Source of the DNA: Rugamonas apoptosis
GTDB lineage: Bacteria > Pseudomonadota > Gammaproteobacteria > Burkholderiales > Burkholderiaceae_D
NCBI RefSeq assembly: GCF_014042355.1
Contig: NZ_JACEZU010000002.1
Span: 496,001 to 560,000 of the forward strand
Length of the DNA stretch: 64,000 bases
Direction of reading: 5' to 3'
Part shown: positions 18,850 to 29,483 of the stretch, piece after piece
Layout: the number at the start of each line of letters is the position of its first letter
Numbering within the stretch: the stretch's first letter is position 1
Translations under genes and position numbers: made by a program
The notes under the pieces: model-generated
What the model saw: the letters and a program-made list of their open reading frames with translations, nothing else
Told to the model about the DNA's origin: nothing
The model's database searches: none

Positions 18850-18856
18850 GCATTTA

Positions 18857-18866
18857 TTGCAGCGCA
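18857..18866 (+). promoter_or_regulatory. candidate PhaR-type operator at the phasin transcription start
   Basis: TTGCAGCGCA lies immediately after the predicted start of transcription, where a repressor would block RNA polymerase. Core shared with 18755-18764. Confidence 0.45.
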
Positions 18867-18933
18867 TCATAAATCCACGGTCGCGGCCCTTGCGGTGCGC
18901 CAGGCCAGCATTTTAATCGTCCCAGGAGAAGCC

Positions 18934-19584
18934 ATGTTTTCGATCCCAGAACAGTTTTCCGCAGCTACGAAATCCCAGCTTGAAGCGCAGTTGAACATTA
19001 TCAACAACCTGGCCGCCAAGGCTGTGGAAAGCGCCGAAAAAGTCATCGCCCTCAATATCAGCACCACCAAGGCCTCGGTGGAGAAGTCGTCGTCGGCCGC
19101 CAAGCAGTTGCTGGAAGCGAAAGATCCGCGCGAATTCTTCACTCTGAGCGCGGGCCAGGGCAACTACCTGGACAACCTGCTGGCCTACAGCCGCCAGTTG
19201 TTCAACATCGCCAGCGCCGCCCAGGCCGAACTGATCCAGAGTGCCAAGGAACAGATCAAGGATGTGCAACCGGTACTGACGCTGGCCTCGCCCGTCAAGC
19301 CAGTCGCCGTCCCCAAGGCTGCCAAGGCCGAGCCGGAAGCCAAGGCGGTGGTGCCGTCCGAGCCAGTGGTGGAAGTGCAGGCCAAGCCGGCTGTCGTGGC
19401 CGCGGTGCCCGCCCCCGCCAAGGTGGAAGTGGCTGCCCCGGCCAAAGTGGACGCGCCCGCCGCCGCCAAAGTCGAAGTGGTTGCCGAACCAGCGCCCGTC
19501 GTGACGGAAGCCGCGCCAGTGATCAAGGCTGTCGCCTCGCCCACCCAGCCAGCGCCCAAGGTCAGCGCCAAGCCTAAGAAATAA
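18934..19584 (+). CDS. phaP: phasin family protein (polyhydroxyalkanoate granule)
   Basis: A PHA-granule surface protein of 216 residues. The ATG at 18934 is chosen because AGGAGA stands just before it and the protein then begins MFSIPEQFSAATKSQLEAQL, the usual phasin opening. Residues 1-115 form the helical phasin domain; from about 125 the chain changes to an Ala/Pro/Lys/Val-rich tail with repeated PAKVE/APAKVD units, as in PhaF/PhaP proteins with histone-like or linker tails. A sigma-70 promoter and TGC-rich PhaR-like sites lie upstream and a terminator downstream, so it is monocistronic. The PHA synthase genes are not in the window. Confidence 0.9.
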   Translation: MFSIPEQFSAATKSQLEAQLNIINNLAAKAVESAEKVIALNISTTKASVEKSSSAAKQLLEAKDPREFFTLSAGQGNYLDNLLAYSRQLFNIASAAQAELIQSAKEQIKDVQPVLTLASPVKPVAVPKAAKAEPEAKAVVPSEPVVEVQAKPAVVAAVPAPAKVEVAAPAKVDAPAAAKVEVVAEPAPVVTEAAPVIKAVASPTQPAPKVSAKPKK

Positions 19585-19623
19585 GCTAAGCAATCGGCCA
19601 GCACGCTGGCAGCGCATCTCCAC

Positions 19624-19654
19624 AGAGCGGGCTACGGCCCGCTCTTCGTTTTTT
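19624..19654 (+). terminator. terminator of the phasin gene
   Basis: Stem AGAGCGGGC / GCCCGCTCT around a four-base loop, followed after three bases by six T. Confidence 0.85.
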
Positions 19655-19770
19655 CAGCGCCGTTGTCGGGCATGGGCCGCGCGCACGCGCGTGCCGGGCT
19701 TGTTGTATCCTAGCGCACACCACGCCAGCGGCATCGCTCGCCGGCCTGCCCGTGCAAGGACAACAATACA

Positions 19771-21511
<1,741 letters not shown>

Positions 21512-21522
<11 letters not shown>

Positions 21523-23338
21523 TCACGACCTGCAACCGCACGACGCGCGCCGCCAGACCCTGCAGGCGGTGGCGCTGTTGCGCCGCGCCGCCCAGCCGGA
21601 TCAGCGTCACCTGGGCTGGGCCGTGCTGTGGCTGGTGCTGGCCGCGCTGCTGGAAGTGCTGGGCCCCATCATGGGCAAGGCCCTGATCGACCAGCACCTG
21701 CTGCCGCACCGGCTGGACTGGCCGCGCATGGCGGCCCTGCTGGCCGGCCTGCTGCTGACGGGCTGGGTGGCCAGCGGGCTGCGCTACCTGCAACTGGTGC
21801 GCCTGTCCGGGCTGGCCATGCGCTCCGTGCGGCGCTTGCGCGAGCAAGTGTACGGCCACGTGCTGCGCCTGCCCATGGCCTTCTTCGACCGCGCCATCAC
21901 GGGCCAACTGGTGTCGCGCGTGACCAACGACACGGAAGCCGTCAAGACGCTGTACGTGCAAGTGCTGTTCGTGATGCTCGACAGCTCCATCGTGTTGATC
22001 GGCACCGTGTGCGCGATGGCGTGGCTGGACTGGCATTTGATGACCATCGTGCTGGCCCTGCTGCCGGCCGTCCTGGCCATCATCTGGCTGTACCAGCGCT
22101 GGAGCGCGCCGGCCGTCACCCGCGCCCGCGCGCTGCGCAGCGACATCAACGGCCAGATGGCTGAATCGATCGGCGGCATGAGCGTGCTCCAGGCCAGCAA
22201 CGCCGAAGCCCGTTTCGCGGCACGCTTCCAGGCCACCAACGCGCGCCACTACGAAGCGCGCATGGCCGAACTGCGCGCCAATGCCTGGCTGCTGCGGCCC
22301 GCGCTGGACTTGCTCAACATCGTGCTGCTGGCCTCCGTCATCTTCACCTTCGGCCAGCGCCAGATGACGGCCACTGAAGTGGGCGTGCTGTATGCCTTCA
22401 TCAGCTACATCGCGCGCGTGATCGAGCCGCTGATCCAGATCACCATGCAGTTCAGCCAGTTGCAGCAATCAGTGGTGGCCAGCGCCCGCGTGGCAGCCCT
22501 GCTGGAGGAAGCGCACGCGCCCGAGCATGCGCCCGAACTTGCGGCCGGACTTGCGGCCGAACATGCGTCGTCCACGCGCGCCGCGCCGCGCCTGCGCGAC
22601 GCCAACGCGCCCGCCGTGGCGCTGCGCCATATCGAATTCGCCTATGTGCCGGGCCAGCCCGTGCTGCACGACCTGTCGCTCGACATCGCCCAGGGCGATT
22701 TCGTGGGCATCGTCGGCCACACGGGCAGCGGCAAGTCCACGCTGCTGTCGCTGCTGCTGCGCTATTACCCTGTGCAGCACGGCGCCATCACCATCCTGGG
22801 TGCGCCGCTGGAGTCGATCGCCAACACCCAGTTCCGGGCCGAGGTGGGGCTGGTGCCGCAGGAACCATTCCTGCTGGCCGCGTCGGCGCGCGAAAACATC
22901 GCCATGGGGCGTGACTTGACCGATGCCCAGATCGAGGCGGCCGCCCGCGCGGCCCACGCGCACGACTTCATTTTGGCGCTGGAACACGGCTACGGCACGG
23001 CGCTGGGCGAAGGCGGTTCGCGCCTGTCCGTCGGGCAGAAACAGTTGATCGCCATCGCCCGCGCGCTGGCCGGCCAGCCCCGCATCCTGCTGCTGGACGA
23101 GGCCACCTCGCACATCGACAGCCAGACGGAGCAGATCGTGCAGACGGCGCTCGACGAGTTGCGCGGGCGCGTCACCATCATCGCCATCGCGCACCGGCTG
23201 TCCACCATCCGCGAGGCCGACCGCATCGTCGTGCTCAACCATGGCCGTATCGCTGAATCGGGCCCGCACGCGCAGTTGATGCAAGTGGACGGCGGACTGT
23301 ACCAGCGCCTGTATCTGCTCCAGCAACTGGCCGCGTAA
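21512..23338 (+). CDS. ABC exporter half-transporter, MdlB-like
   Basis: A 608-residue partner of the preceding gene: transmembrane part to about residue 330, then an ATPase domain with Walker A GHTGSGKST, a divergent signature LSVGQKQL and an intact Walker B plus catalytic Glu (LLLDEATSHID). The defects are complementary to those of the upstream protein, which is the pattern of a heterodimer with one consensus and one degenerate ATP site. A low-complexity Ala/Glu/Pro stretch near residues 330-360 (PEHAPELAAGLAAEHA) joins the two domains and is longer than in E. coli MdlB. Confidence 0.9.
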
Positions 23339-23374
23339 GGCGGGAATCGGGAAGCCGGAAGTGGAAAGCGCAGT

Positions 23375-23388
23375 TTGATATAAATCAA
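23375..23388. promoter_or_regulatory. perfect FNR/Anr/Dnr-type box
   Basis: TTGATATAAATCAA matches the consensus TTGAT-N4-ATCAA exactly. It lies 211-198 bp upstream of the TPR-GGDEF gene; TAAAAT at 23416-23421 could be its -10 element, placing the box near -46, about where an activating FNR site would be. Confidence 0.65.
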
Positions 23389-23473
23389 ACAATTCATCTT
23401 CGGCCAATATTGCTCTAAAATTCAGTAAAGCCATAGTAAATCACCAACTTCGATCGTATAACGCGCTTGGAAC

Positions 23474-23489
23474 TGTGCGGATTTGCACA
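23474..23489. promoter_or_regulatory. inverted repeat resembling a CRP-family site
   Basis: TGTGCGGATTTGCACA has perfect five-base arms TGTGC/GCACA around six bases, similar in spacing to the CRP site TGTGA-N6-TCACA. It lies in the leader or a second promoter of the TPR-GGDEF gene. Confidence 0.35.
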
Positions 23490-23585
23490 AATAAGCGGGG
23501 CGCGCTGAATTTTCTAGACTGCAACAAGAATATAATTGTCTAGACACTTTGCGTATACACGCGCAGTGCAGGTGGAGGTGACCCG

Positions 23586-25706
23586 TTGGCAAGTTGGATG
23601 GCAATTCCTGTACCCGGCGCCCGGCGCCTGCTGATCGCGGCCTTGCTGGCGCCGCTGCTGGCCTGCGCCCAGACCCCGCTTGACCAGCGCATCGCCGAGG
23701 TGCGCGAACAGAGCCGCTTCGTACCGGACAAGGCGCTGGCCCAGCTGCTCAAGCTGCAAACGGAGGCCGACGGCGCGCCCCCCGCCACCCGCGCCGAAAT
23801 CATGTCCCAGATCAGCCTGGCCCATATGCGGCTGGGCGAGAACGAGGCCGCGCTGGCCCAGGCCGACGCCGTCATCGCCTACGGCAAGGCCCAGCATAAC
23901 GACGCCATCGTGGCCAACGGCCTGCTGTCGAAAGCCTATGTGAAATTCGCCCAGGCCGACGTCAGGCAGGCGCACCAGCTGGCCTTCGAGGCCGAGGCCA
24001 CGGCAGCGCGTACCGACGACCTGCCGCTGCGGGTGCAGGCAACCATCACGGCCGGCCAGGCGTATGCGGAACGGGGCGACTTCCCCAGCGCGCTGGTCAA
24101 GCTGCAGACGGCCGTGGACCTGGCGCGCCTGATCACAAACCAGTTGCCGCTGGCCACCGCGCTCAACGCCCTGACCCAGTTGTACAACCAGATGCGCGAA
24201 TACGACAAGGGTTTCGCTGTGCTCGACGAACAGTTGCGTGTGACGCGCGCACTGCACTCGGCCGGCCGCATGGCCGTGGCCAAGGACACGGAATACGGCC
24301 TGGCGATCGAAGCCCACCAGCCCGAGCGGGCGCTGCACGCCTTGCAGGAGGCGCTGGTGCTGGAGCGCCAGCTGGGCGCGCACCGCATGATCGCCAACTC
24401 GCTGGTGAACCTGTCGGACAACTACCTGAAACAGCATGATTACGCCCGCGCGCTACGCTACGGGAACGAATCGCTGCAGGCCGCGCGCGAGGCCGGCTCG
24501 GCCCCGATCGAAGCGACCGCCCGCGTCAACATCGGCGAAGCCTACCTGGGCATGGGCCGCATCGCCGACGGCAAGAAGAGCTTCGAGGCCGGCCTGGCGT
24601 TCTACGAGAAAGCCAACAGCAAACCTGATTTGCAGTCCGTGTTGACGGAGTATGGACAGGCGCTGGAAAAGGCGGGCGACCTGCGCGGCGCCGTGGAGGC
24701 GTACCACCGCGAGCGCGCCATCTCCAACGAATTGTTCGAAAAGCAGCGCCAGCAAGCCGTGCTGGAACTGCAGGAAAAATACGAGGCGGACAAGCGGCAG
24801 CGCCAGATCGAGCTGCTCAGCCGCGAGAACCAGGTCAAGGGCGCGGAACTCGATAACCGCCGCCTGCAACAGCGCGTATGGTGGCTGCTGGCACTGGTGT
24901 TCGCATTGGCCGCTGCGGTGGTCGGCCTGTTGTACCGCAAGGTACGCCACGCCAACGCCCAGCTGGAAGTGAAGAACCTGGAGCTGAAGGCGCAAAGCGC
25001 GCTCGACCCCCTCACCTCGCTCTACAACCGGCGCCACTTCCAGGACTACATGCGCGGCCACGCGCCGGCCGAACGGCGCGAGCCGCCCGTGCGCACCAGC
25101 GGCGGCGACGACATCGTGGGCGCCCTGTTCCTGCTGGACGTGGACCACTTCAAGCACGTCAACGACACCTACGGCCACGCGGCCGGCGACACCGTGCTGA
25201 AGATGATCGCCGAACACCTGCGCATCGCGCTGCGCGAGACGGATATGATCGTGCGCTGGGGCGGCGAGGAGTTTCTCGCCTTCCTGCCCGCCATCCCGCG
25301 CCACGGCGTGGACGAGGTCGCGCGCCGCGTCCTGGAGAGCATCTCGTCGCAGACGGTGGTGTACCAGAACCACCGTATCCAGGTCAACGTGTCGGTCGGC
25401 TTCGCGCCATTCCCGCTGTTCCCGGACGAGCGGCCGCTGTCGTGGGAACGGGCCGTCAACCTGGTGGACATGGCGCTCTACCTGGCCAAGGCCCACGGCC
25501 GCAACCGCGCTTATGGCGTGCGCGGTTTCGCCAACTTCGCCGACACCTCGATGGAAGCGATCGAACAGGATCTGGAACGGGCCTGGCGCGCCGGATTTGT
25601 GGACTTGAGCGTGGTGCTGGGCCCGGCCGCGGACAGCCCGCCGCCGGCCGGTTCGGAACCGAGCAATGTGGTGCCACTCAAGCAGGCGGCCAAGAACGGA
25701 CACTAA
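23586..25706 (+). CDS. TPR-containing membrane diguanylate cyclase (GGDEF)
   Basis: Makes cyclic di-GMP. I use the TTG start at 23586 because GGAGG lies seven bases upstream; an ATG at 23598 is the alternative. After a signal sequence (to about LLACAQ) come tetratricopeptide-like helices to about residue 370 in the periplasm, a coiled-coil, one transmembrane helix near 433-453 (WWLLALVFALAAAVVGLLY), a second coiled-coil and the GGDEF domain. The active site is GGEEF, and RETD precedes it by five residues, an intact inhibitory I-site, so the enzyme is predicted active and product-inhibited. A perfect FNR-type box upstream suggests oxygen or NO control. A FecR gene follows after 43 bp. Confidence 0.92.
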   Translation: MASWMAIPVPGARRLLIAALLAPLLACAQTPLDQRIAEVREQSRFVPDKALAQLLKLQTEADGAPPATRAEIMSQISLAHMRLGENEAALAQADAVIAYGKAQHNDAIVANGLLSKAYVKFAQADVRQAHQLAFEAEATAARTDDLPLRVQATITAGQAYAERGDFPSALVKLQTAVDLARLITNQLPLATALNALTQLYNQMREYDKGFAVLDEQLRVTRALHSAGRMAVAKDTEYGLAIEAHQPERALHALQEALVLERQLGAHRMIANSLVNLSDNYLKQHDYARALRYGNESLQAAREAGSAPIEATARVNIGEAYLGMGRIADGKKSFEAGLAFYEKANSKPDLQSVLTEYGQALEKAGDLRGAVEAYHRERAISNELFEKQRQQAVLELQEKYEADKRQRQIELLSRENQVKGAELDNRRLQQRVWWLLALVFALAAAVVGLLYRKVRHANAQLEVKNLELKAQSALDPLTSLYNRRHFQDYMRGHAPAERREPPVRTSGGDDIVGALFLLDVDHFKHVNDTYGHAAGDTVLKMIAEHLRIALRETDMIVRWGGEEFLAFLPAIPRHGVDEVARRVLESISSQTVVYQNHRIQVNVSVGFAPFPLFPDERPLSWERAVNLVDMALYLAKAHGRNRAYGVRGFANFADTSMEAIEQDLERAWRAGFVDLSVVLGPAADSPPPAGSEPSNVVPLKQAAKNGH

Positions 25707-25749
25707 AGCGGGCACGCCGCGCGCGTGCGTCTCACACTGGGAGAACGGC

Positions 25750-26244
25750 ATGACGAACAGGCGATTGACTATCTTGTTGCTGAGCGCGCTGCTGTGCGCG
25801 GGGGCGCACGCGGAAACCGCGCCCGCCGCACCGACGGCAGCCACGGCGCCAACCACGGCACCAACGGGCGAAGCGATCGGCATCATCCAGAACCTGCAAG
25901 GCACGGTGACCATCGCGCGCGCCGGGGCCACCTTGCCGGCCATGGTCGGCACGCCCCTGTACCGGGGCGACCTGGTCCGCACCGGCAAGCCCGGCGCCGT
26001 CGGCATCGTACTGGGCGACGACACCACCATCTCGGCCGGTTCCGCCAGCGAACTGGCGCTGAACGACTACATCTTCGACCCCAACAACGGCAAGTTCGCG
26101 CTGGCGGTGCGCATGCTCAAGGGGACCTTCTCCTACATCACGGGGCAGATCGGCAAGCTGGCGCCGGACACGGTCAAGGTACGCACGCCCGACGCCACCA
26201 TCGCCACCCGCGGCACCAAGGTGCTGATCGAGATCAAGGACTGA
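25750..26244 (+). CDS. FecR-domain periplasmic protein
   Basis: A 164-residue secreted protein with a FecR-like domain. The ATG at 25750 follows GGGAGA and begins a signal peptide MTNRRLTILLLSALLCAGAHA. The mature part has a short Ala/Pro/Thr linker, then the FecR beta-fold (GIIQNLQGTVTIARAG, LYRGDLVRTG, GDDTTISAGSASELALNDY, TPDATIATRGTKVLIE). No sigma factor or TonB receptor of the Fec type is adjacent. The set FecR, OmpA-like lipoprotein, CHASE2 protein recurs in proteobacteria and is thought to sense the envelope; the start of the next gene is only three bases away, so they are co-translated. Confidence 0.9.
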   Translation: MTNRRLTILLLSALLCAGAHAETAPAAPTAATAPTTAPTGEAIGIIQNLQGTVTIARAGATLPAMVGTPLYRGDLVRTGKPGAVGIVLGDDTTISAGSASELALNDYIFDPNNGKFALAVRMLKGTFSYITGQIGKLAPDTVKVRTPDATIATRGTKVLIEIKD

Positions 26245-26246
26245 CC

Positions 26247-26858
26247 ATGCGCACACTCCCCACCTCGCTGGCCGCCGTGCCGGCATTGACATTGGCCGCG
26301 CTGCTGGCCGGCTGCGCCGGCGGCCAGAGCGTGATCCTGGTACCGGACCAGCAGGGCAAGGTCGGCAAGGCCGAAGTGACCACGGAAGGCGGCAAGCAGT
26401 CGCTGACGCAGGCGGGCGCCATGACCCGCACCGCCGGCCCGCGGCAAGCGCCGGGCGCCGTCACCAGCGCCGATCCGGCCTATATCGCCAGCACCTTCGC
26501 CGATGCGCTGGCGGTGGAGCCGGCGGCTGGCGAAACGTTTACGCTGTATTTCAAGAGCGGTTCGGCCACCCTGGCGGCCGATGACCAGAAAATCATCGAC
26601 GACATCGCCGCCGCCGTGAAGCGGCGCGCCGCCATCAGCGTGCGCATCAGCGGCCACACGGACAGCACCGGCTCGGTCGCGCTGGACACGGCGCTGTCGC
26701 TGGAGCGGGTCAAGCAGGTGCAAGCCCTGTTGCTGGAAAAAGGCGTGCCGGCGCAACGCATCAGCACCTCCTATCACGGCAAGGGCAACCCGGCCGTGGC
26801 CACGCCCGACGGCGTGGCTGAACCGCGCAACCGGCGCGTGGTGGTGATCGTCCACTAA
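26247..26858 (+). CDS. OmpA-family peptidoglycan-associated lipoprotein
   Basis: A 203-residue lipoprotein: MRTLPTSLAAVPALTLAALLAGC contains the lipobox LAGC, and the C-terminal half is an OmpA/MotB domain (TLYFKSGSATLAADDQKIIDDI, RISGHTDSTGS, NRRVVV) that binds peptidoglycan. The start is set by its position two bases behind the FecR stop and by the signal peptide. With FecR and the CHASE2-HD-GYP protein it probably forms an envelope-sensing unit feeding into c-di-GMP breakdown; this coupling is inference from gene order. Confidence 0.9.
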   Translation: MRTLPTSLAAVPALTLAALLAGCAGGQSVILVPDQQGKVGKAEVTTEGGKQSLTQAGAMTRTAGPRQAPGAVTSADPAYIASTFADALAVEPAAGETFTLYFKSGSATLAADDQKIIDDIAAAVKRRAAISVRISGHTDSTGSVALDTALSLERVKQVQALLLEKGVPAQRISTSYHGKGNPAVATPDGVAEPRNRRVVVIVH

Positions 26859-26886
26859 GGCCGGCGGCCCACCACTCCCACCGACC

Positions 26887-29022
26887 ATGGCCACCGCCAA
26901 CCGCCCCTCCCCATCCCGCCTGGACCGCCTGCGCGACCTGCTGCGGCCGCGCGAAGGCCAGGCGCGCATGTATGGACTGGGACTGTGCCTGACCTTGGCC
27001 GTGGCACTGCTGTCGATCTTCCAGCCGCCACCGCTGCAGCAGCTCGACTTGCTGTTGTACGACATGATGGTGGCCGGCCGGGCGGTGCCGCCGCCGCCGT
27101 CCGCGCCGGTGGTGGTGGGCATCGATGAGGACAGCCTGGCCGCCTATGGCCAATGGCCCTGGCCCCGCTACCGGCTGGCGCAACTGGTGCGGCAACTGCG
27201 CCAGCAGGGCGCGTCGGTGGTGGTGCTGGATTTGCTCATGCCCGAGGCCGACCGCACCGCGCCCGAAGTGATCCAGCGCGAGCGCCAGCGTGATTTGGCC
27301 CCTGTGGCCCCTGCCCCTGCGGACGCCGCCCCCATGGACGCGGCCCACGCGCCGCCGTCCGCACCCGACAGCAACTCGCAACGCCTGGCCAACGCGCTGG
27401 CCGAAGGCCCCAGCGTGCTGGCCTACTACCTCGATTTCAGCCAGCCGGCCGACATCGCAACCACGGCCGCGCCAACCACCGCCACTGCCGCCATCGGCCC
27501 GGCCGCGCCCGACGGCACCGTGGTGCTGCGCGCCGACGGCGGCCACGCCTGGCACATGCCGCGGGCCGGCCGCCAGCTGCGCAGCGTGCCCGTGCTGACG
27601 GCCGCCGCCGGCGCCGAAGGCTACACCAACGCCCTGGAAGACCTGGATGGCACGCTGCGCCGGGTACCGCTGCTGCTGCCCGTGGCGGGCAAGGAGCGGC
27701 CGTCGCTGGCGCTGTCGGCACTGCTGTTGACGTCGCAGAACCGGCTGCTGCGGCTGGGTAAAGACGGCAGCGACTTCACCCTGTATTGGGACCGGCACGC
27801 CATTCCGCTGGACACGGCCGGCAACCTGCTGCTGGACTACCGCAACGCCAGCCACGCCTACCTGTCGGCGCGCGCCGTGTTGGACGGCAAGGTGGCGCCG
27901 GCCAGCCTGCGCGGCAAGATCGTGCTGATCGGAACCTGGGCCAAGGGTTTGGGCGACTGGCACCGCACCCCGTCGGGCAAATGGCTCAATGGCCTGGACA
28001 TCCACGCCACCATCATCGACAACGTGCTCAGCGACACCTTCATCGTCCGCCCCGACTGGGCCCGGGGCGTGGAACTGACGGCCGTGCTGCTGGCCGGCCT
28101 GGCCGGCACGCTGATGCTGAGCCAGCCCGGCTATGTGCTGTCGCTGCTGGCGGTGCTGGCCGGCACCGGCGGCTTTTACTGGACCGCGCGCCAGCTGCTG
28201 CTGGAGCTGGGCGTGCACCTGTCGCCGCTGTTCCCCATCATGGCACTGGTGCTGATCACCACCTGTCTGAGCCTGCTGAAATACGGCATCGAGGCGCGCA
28301 AGCTGCACGCCCGCACGCTGGACCTGTACGAAGCGCAAGACGAGATCATCTTCAGCCTGTCGGTGCTGGCCGAATCGCGCGACAAGGACACCGGCCAGCA
28401 CATCCTGCGCACCCAGCGCTATGTGGAAATCCTCGCGCGCGAGCTGGCCGCCACGCCCGCCTACGCCCACCTGACGCCGTCGGACATCGAACTGTATGCC
28501 AAATCGGCGCCGCTGCATGATATAGGCAAGGTGGGCATCCCCGACAGCATCCTGCAAAAGCCGGGCAAGCTGACCGACGACGAATACACCATCATGAAAA
28601 CCCACCCGCTGATCGGCGCGGCCACGCTGGCGCGCATCATCGTCGGCCACGGCCACCCGGAAAAGCGCCACTTCCTCAACTATGCGCGCGAGATGATCGA
28701 AGCCCACCATGAACGGTGGGACGGCGGCGGTTATCCGCACGGCCTGCGCGGCGCGGCCATTCCGCTGGCGGGGAGATTGATGGCGCTGGCCGACGTGTAC
28801 GACGCCCTGATCAGCAAGCGCGTCTACAAGCGCGGCTACAGCCACGCCGAAGTGCGCACCTACATCGCGGAGCAATCGGGCACCCAGTTCGATCCCGACC
28901 TGGTGGCCGCGTTCCAGCGCCGGCATGAAGAATTCTTCCGCGTGGCGCAGGAATATGCGGACGTCGCGCCGGACGCCGCGCCGCAGGCCGCACCGGATGC
29001 CGGCACGGCGCTGGCCGGCTGA
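26887..29022 (+). CDS. CHASE2 sensor with HD-GYP c-di-GMP phosphodiesterase domain
   Basis: A 711-residue membrane protein. One N-terminal transmembrane helix is followed by a large periplasmic CHASE2 domain (about residues 50-390, with PPPSAPVVVGIDEDSLAAYG at its start and GKIVLIGTWAKG near its end), three transmembrane helices (about 395-475), a short coiled-coil, and an HD-GYP domain with HDIGKVGIPD and DGGGYPHGL, i.e. both the metal-binding HD and the GYP motif are intact. It should hydrolyse c-di-GMP. In many relatives CHASE2 is joined to an adenylate cyclase, so this output is less common. The Ala/Pro-rich insert near residues 140-160 is not part of the family core. Confidence 0.92.
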   Translation: MATANRPSPSRLDRLRDLLRPREGQARMYGLGLCLTLAVALLSIFQPPPLQQLDLLLYDMMVAGRAVPPPPSAPVVVGIDEDSLAAYGQWPWPRYRLAQLVRQLRQQGASVVVLDLLMPEADRTAPEVIQRERQRDLAPVAPAPADAAPMDAAHAPPSAPDSNSQRLANALAEGPSVLAYYLDFSQPADIATTAAPTTATAAIGPAAPDGTVVLRADGGHAWHMPRAGRQLRSVPVLTAAAGAEGYTNALEDLDGTLRRVPLLLPVAGKERPSLALSALLLTSQNRLLRLGKDGSDFTLYWDRHAIPLDTAGNLLLDYRNASHAYLSARAVLDGKVAPASLRGKIVLIGTWAKGLGDWHRTPSGKWLNGLDIHATIIDNVLSDTFIVRPDWARGVELTAVLLAGLAGTLMLSQPGYVLSLLAVLAGTGGFYWTARQLLLELGVHLSPLFPIMALVLITTCLSLLKYGIEARKLHARTLDLYEAQDEIIFSLSVLAESRDKDTGQHILRTQRYVEILARELAATPAYAHLTPSDIELYAKSAPLHDIGKVGIPDSILQKPGKLTDDEYTIMKTHPLIGAATLARIIVGHGHPEKRHFLNYAREMIEAHHERWDGGGYPHGLRGAAIPLAGRLMALADVYDALISKRVYKRGYSHAEVRTYIAEQSGTQFDPDLVAAFQRRHEEFFRVAQEYADVAPDAAPQAAPDAGTALAG

Positions 29023-29046
29023 AGCGCGGGCGCCCCGCTTACCCGC

Positions 29047-29340
29047 TTACTTGGCGTCCTTGTCGCGCGCCTCGCGGGCTTTCTCCTGGATCTTCTCGCC
29101 CGCTTGCTCGATCTTCTTGCCGGCCACCTCGGTCGCCTTGTTCAGCTCCTCGCCGGCCTGGCTGGCGGCCTTGTTGATCTTCTCGCCGGTATCCTTGGCC
29201 GCTTCCTGCGCCTGCTGCGTGGCCTGGTCCAGCTTGCGGCCCATCTGCTCGGCCGGTCCCGGTTCCTCCTTCTTCTGGCAACCGGCCAGCGCGGCACCGA
29301 GCGCCAGCAGCGCCACCAAGGTTTTCGTGGAAGTCATCAT
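29047..29340 (-). CDS. small amphipathic-helix lipoprotein
   Basis: A 97-residue lipoprotein: the signal MMTSTKTLVALLALGAALAG is followed by the lipobox Cys. The mature chain is a highly charged, uninterrupted helix with 11-residue-like periodicity (KLDQATQQAQEA, KINKAASQAGEELNKA, KKIEQAGEKIQEKA), reminiscent of LEA or apolipoprotein-type repeats. AGGAGA stands before the start. It converges on the CHASE2-HD-GYP gene. A stress or membrane-associated role would be a guess; no specific function is assigned. Confidence 0.8.
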   Translation of the reverse strand: MMTSTKTLVALLALGAALAGCQKKEEPGPAEQMGRKLDQATQQAQEAAKDTGEKINKAASQAGEELNKATEVAGKKIEQAGEKIQEKAREARDKDAK

Positions 29341-29419
29341 GGTTTTCTCCTGTCAAAAAATACACAATAATAGGCCACAGCATACACCAGCCCGCGTCGC
29401 ACACGGTGTAACACCGCGA

Positions 29420-29448
29420 TTGACAGCGGTCACGTGAATCCCGACAAT
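29420..29448 (+). promoter_or_regulatory. candidate promoter of the molybdopterin oxidoreductase gene
   Basis: TTGACA (29420-29425) and GACAAT (29443-29448) separated by 17 bases, ending 35 bases before the start codon. Confidence 0.5.
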
Positions 29449-29483
29449 AGCACGACCGTTCACTTTCCTCGAAAGGCCAGGCC

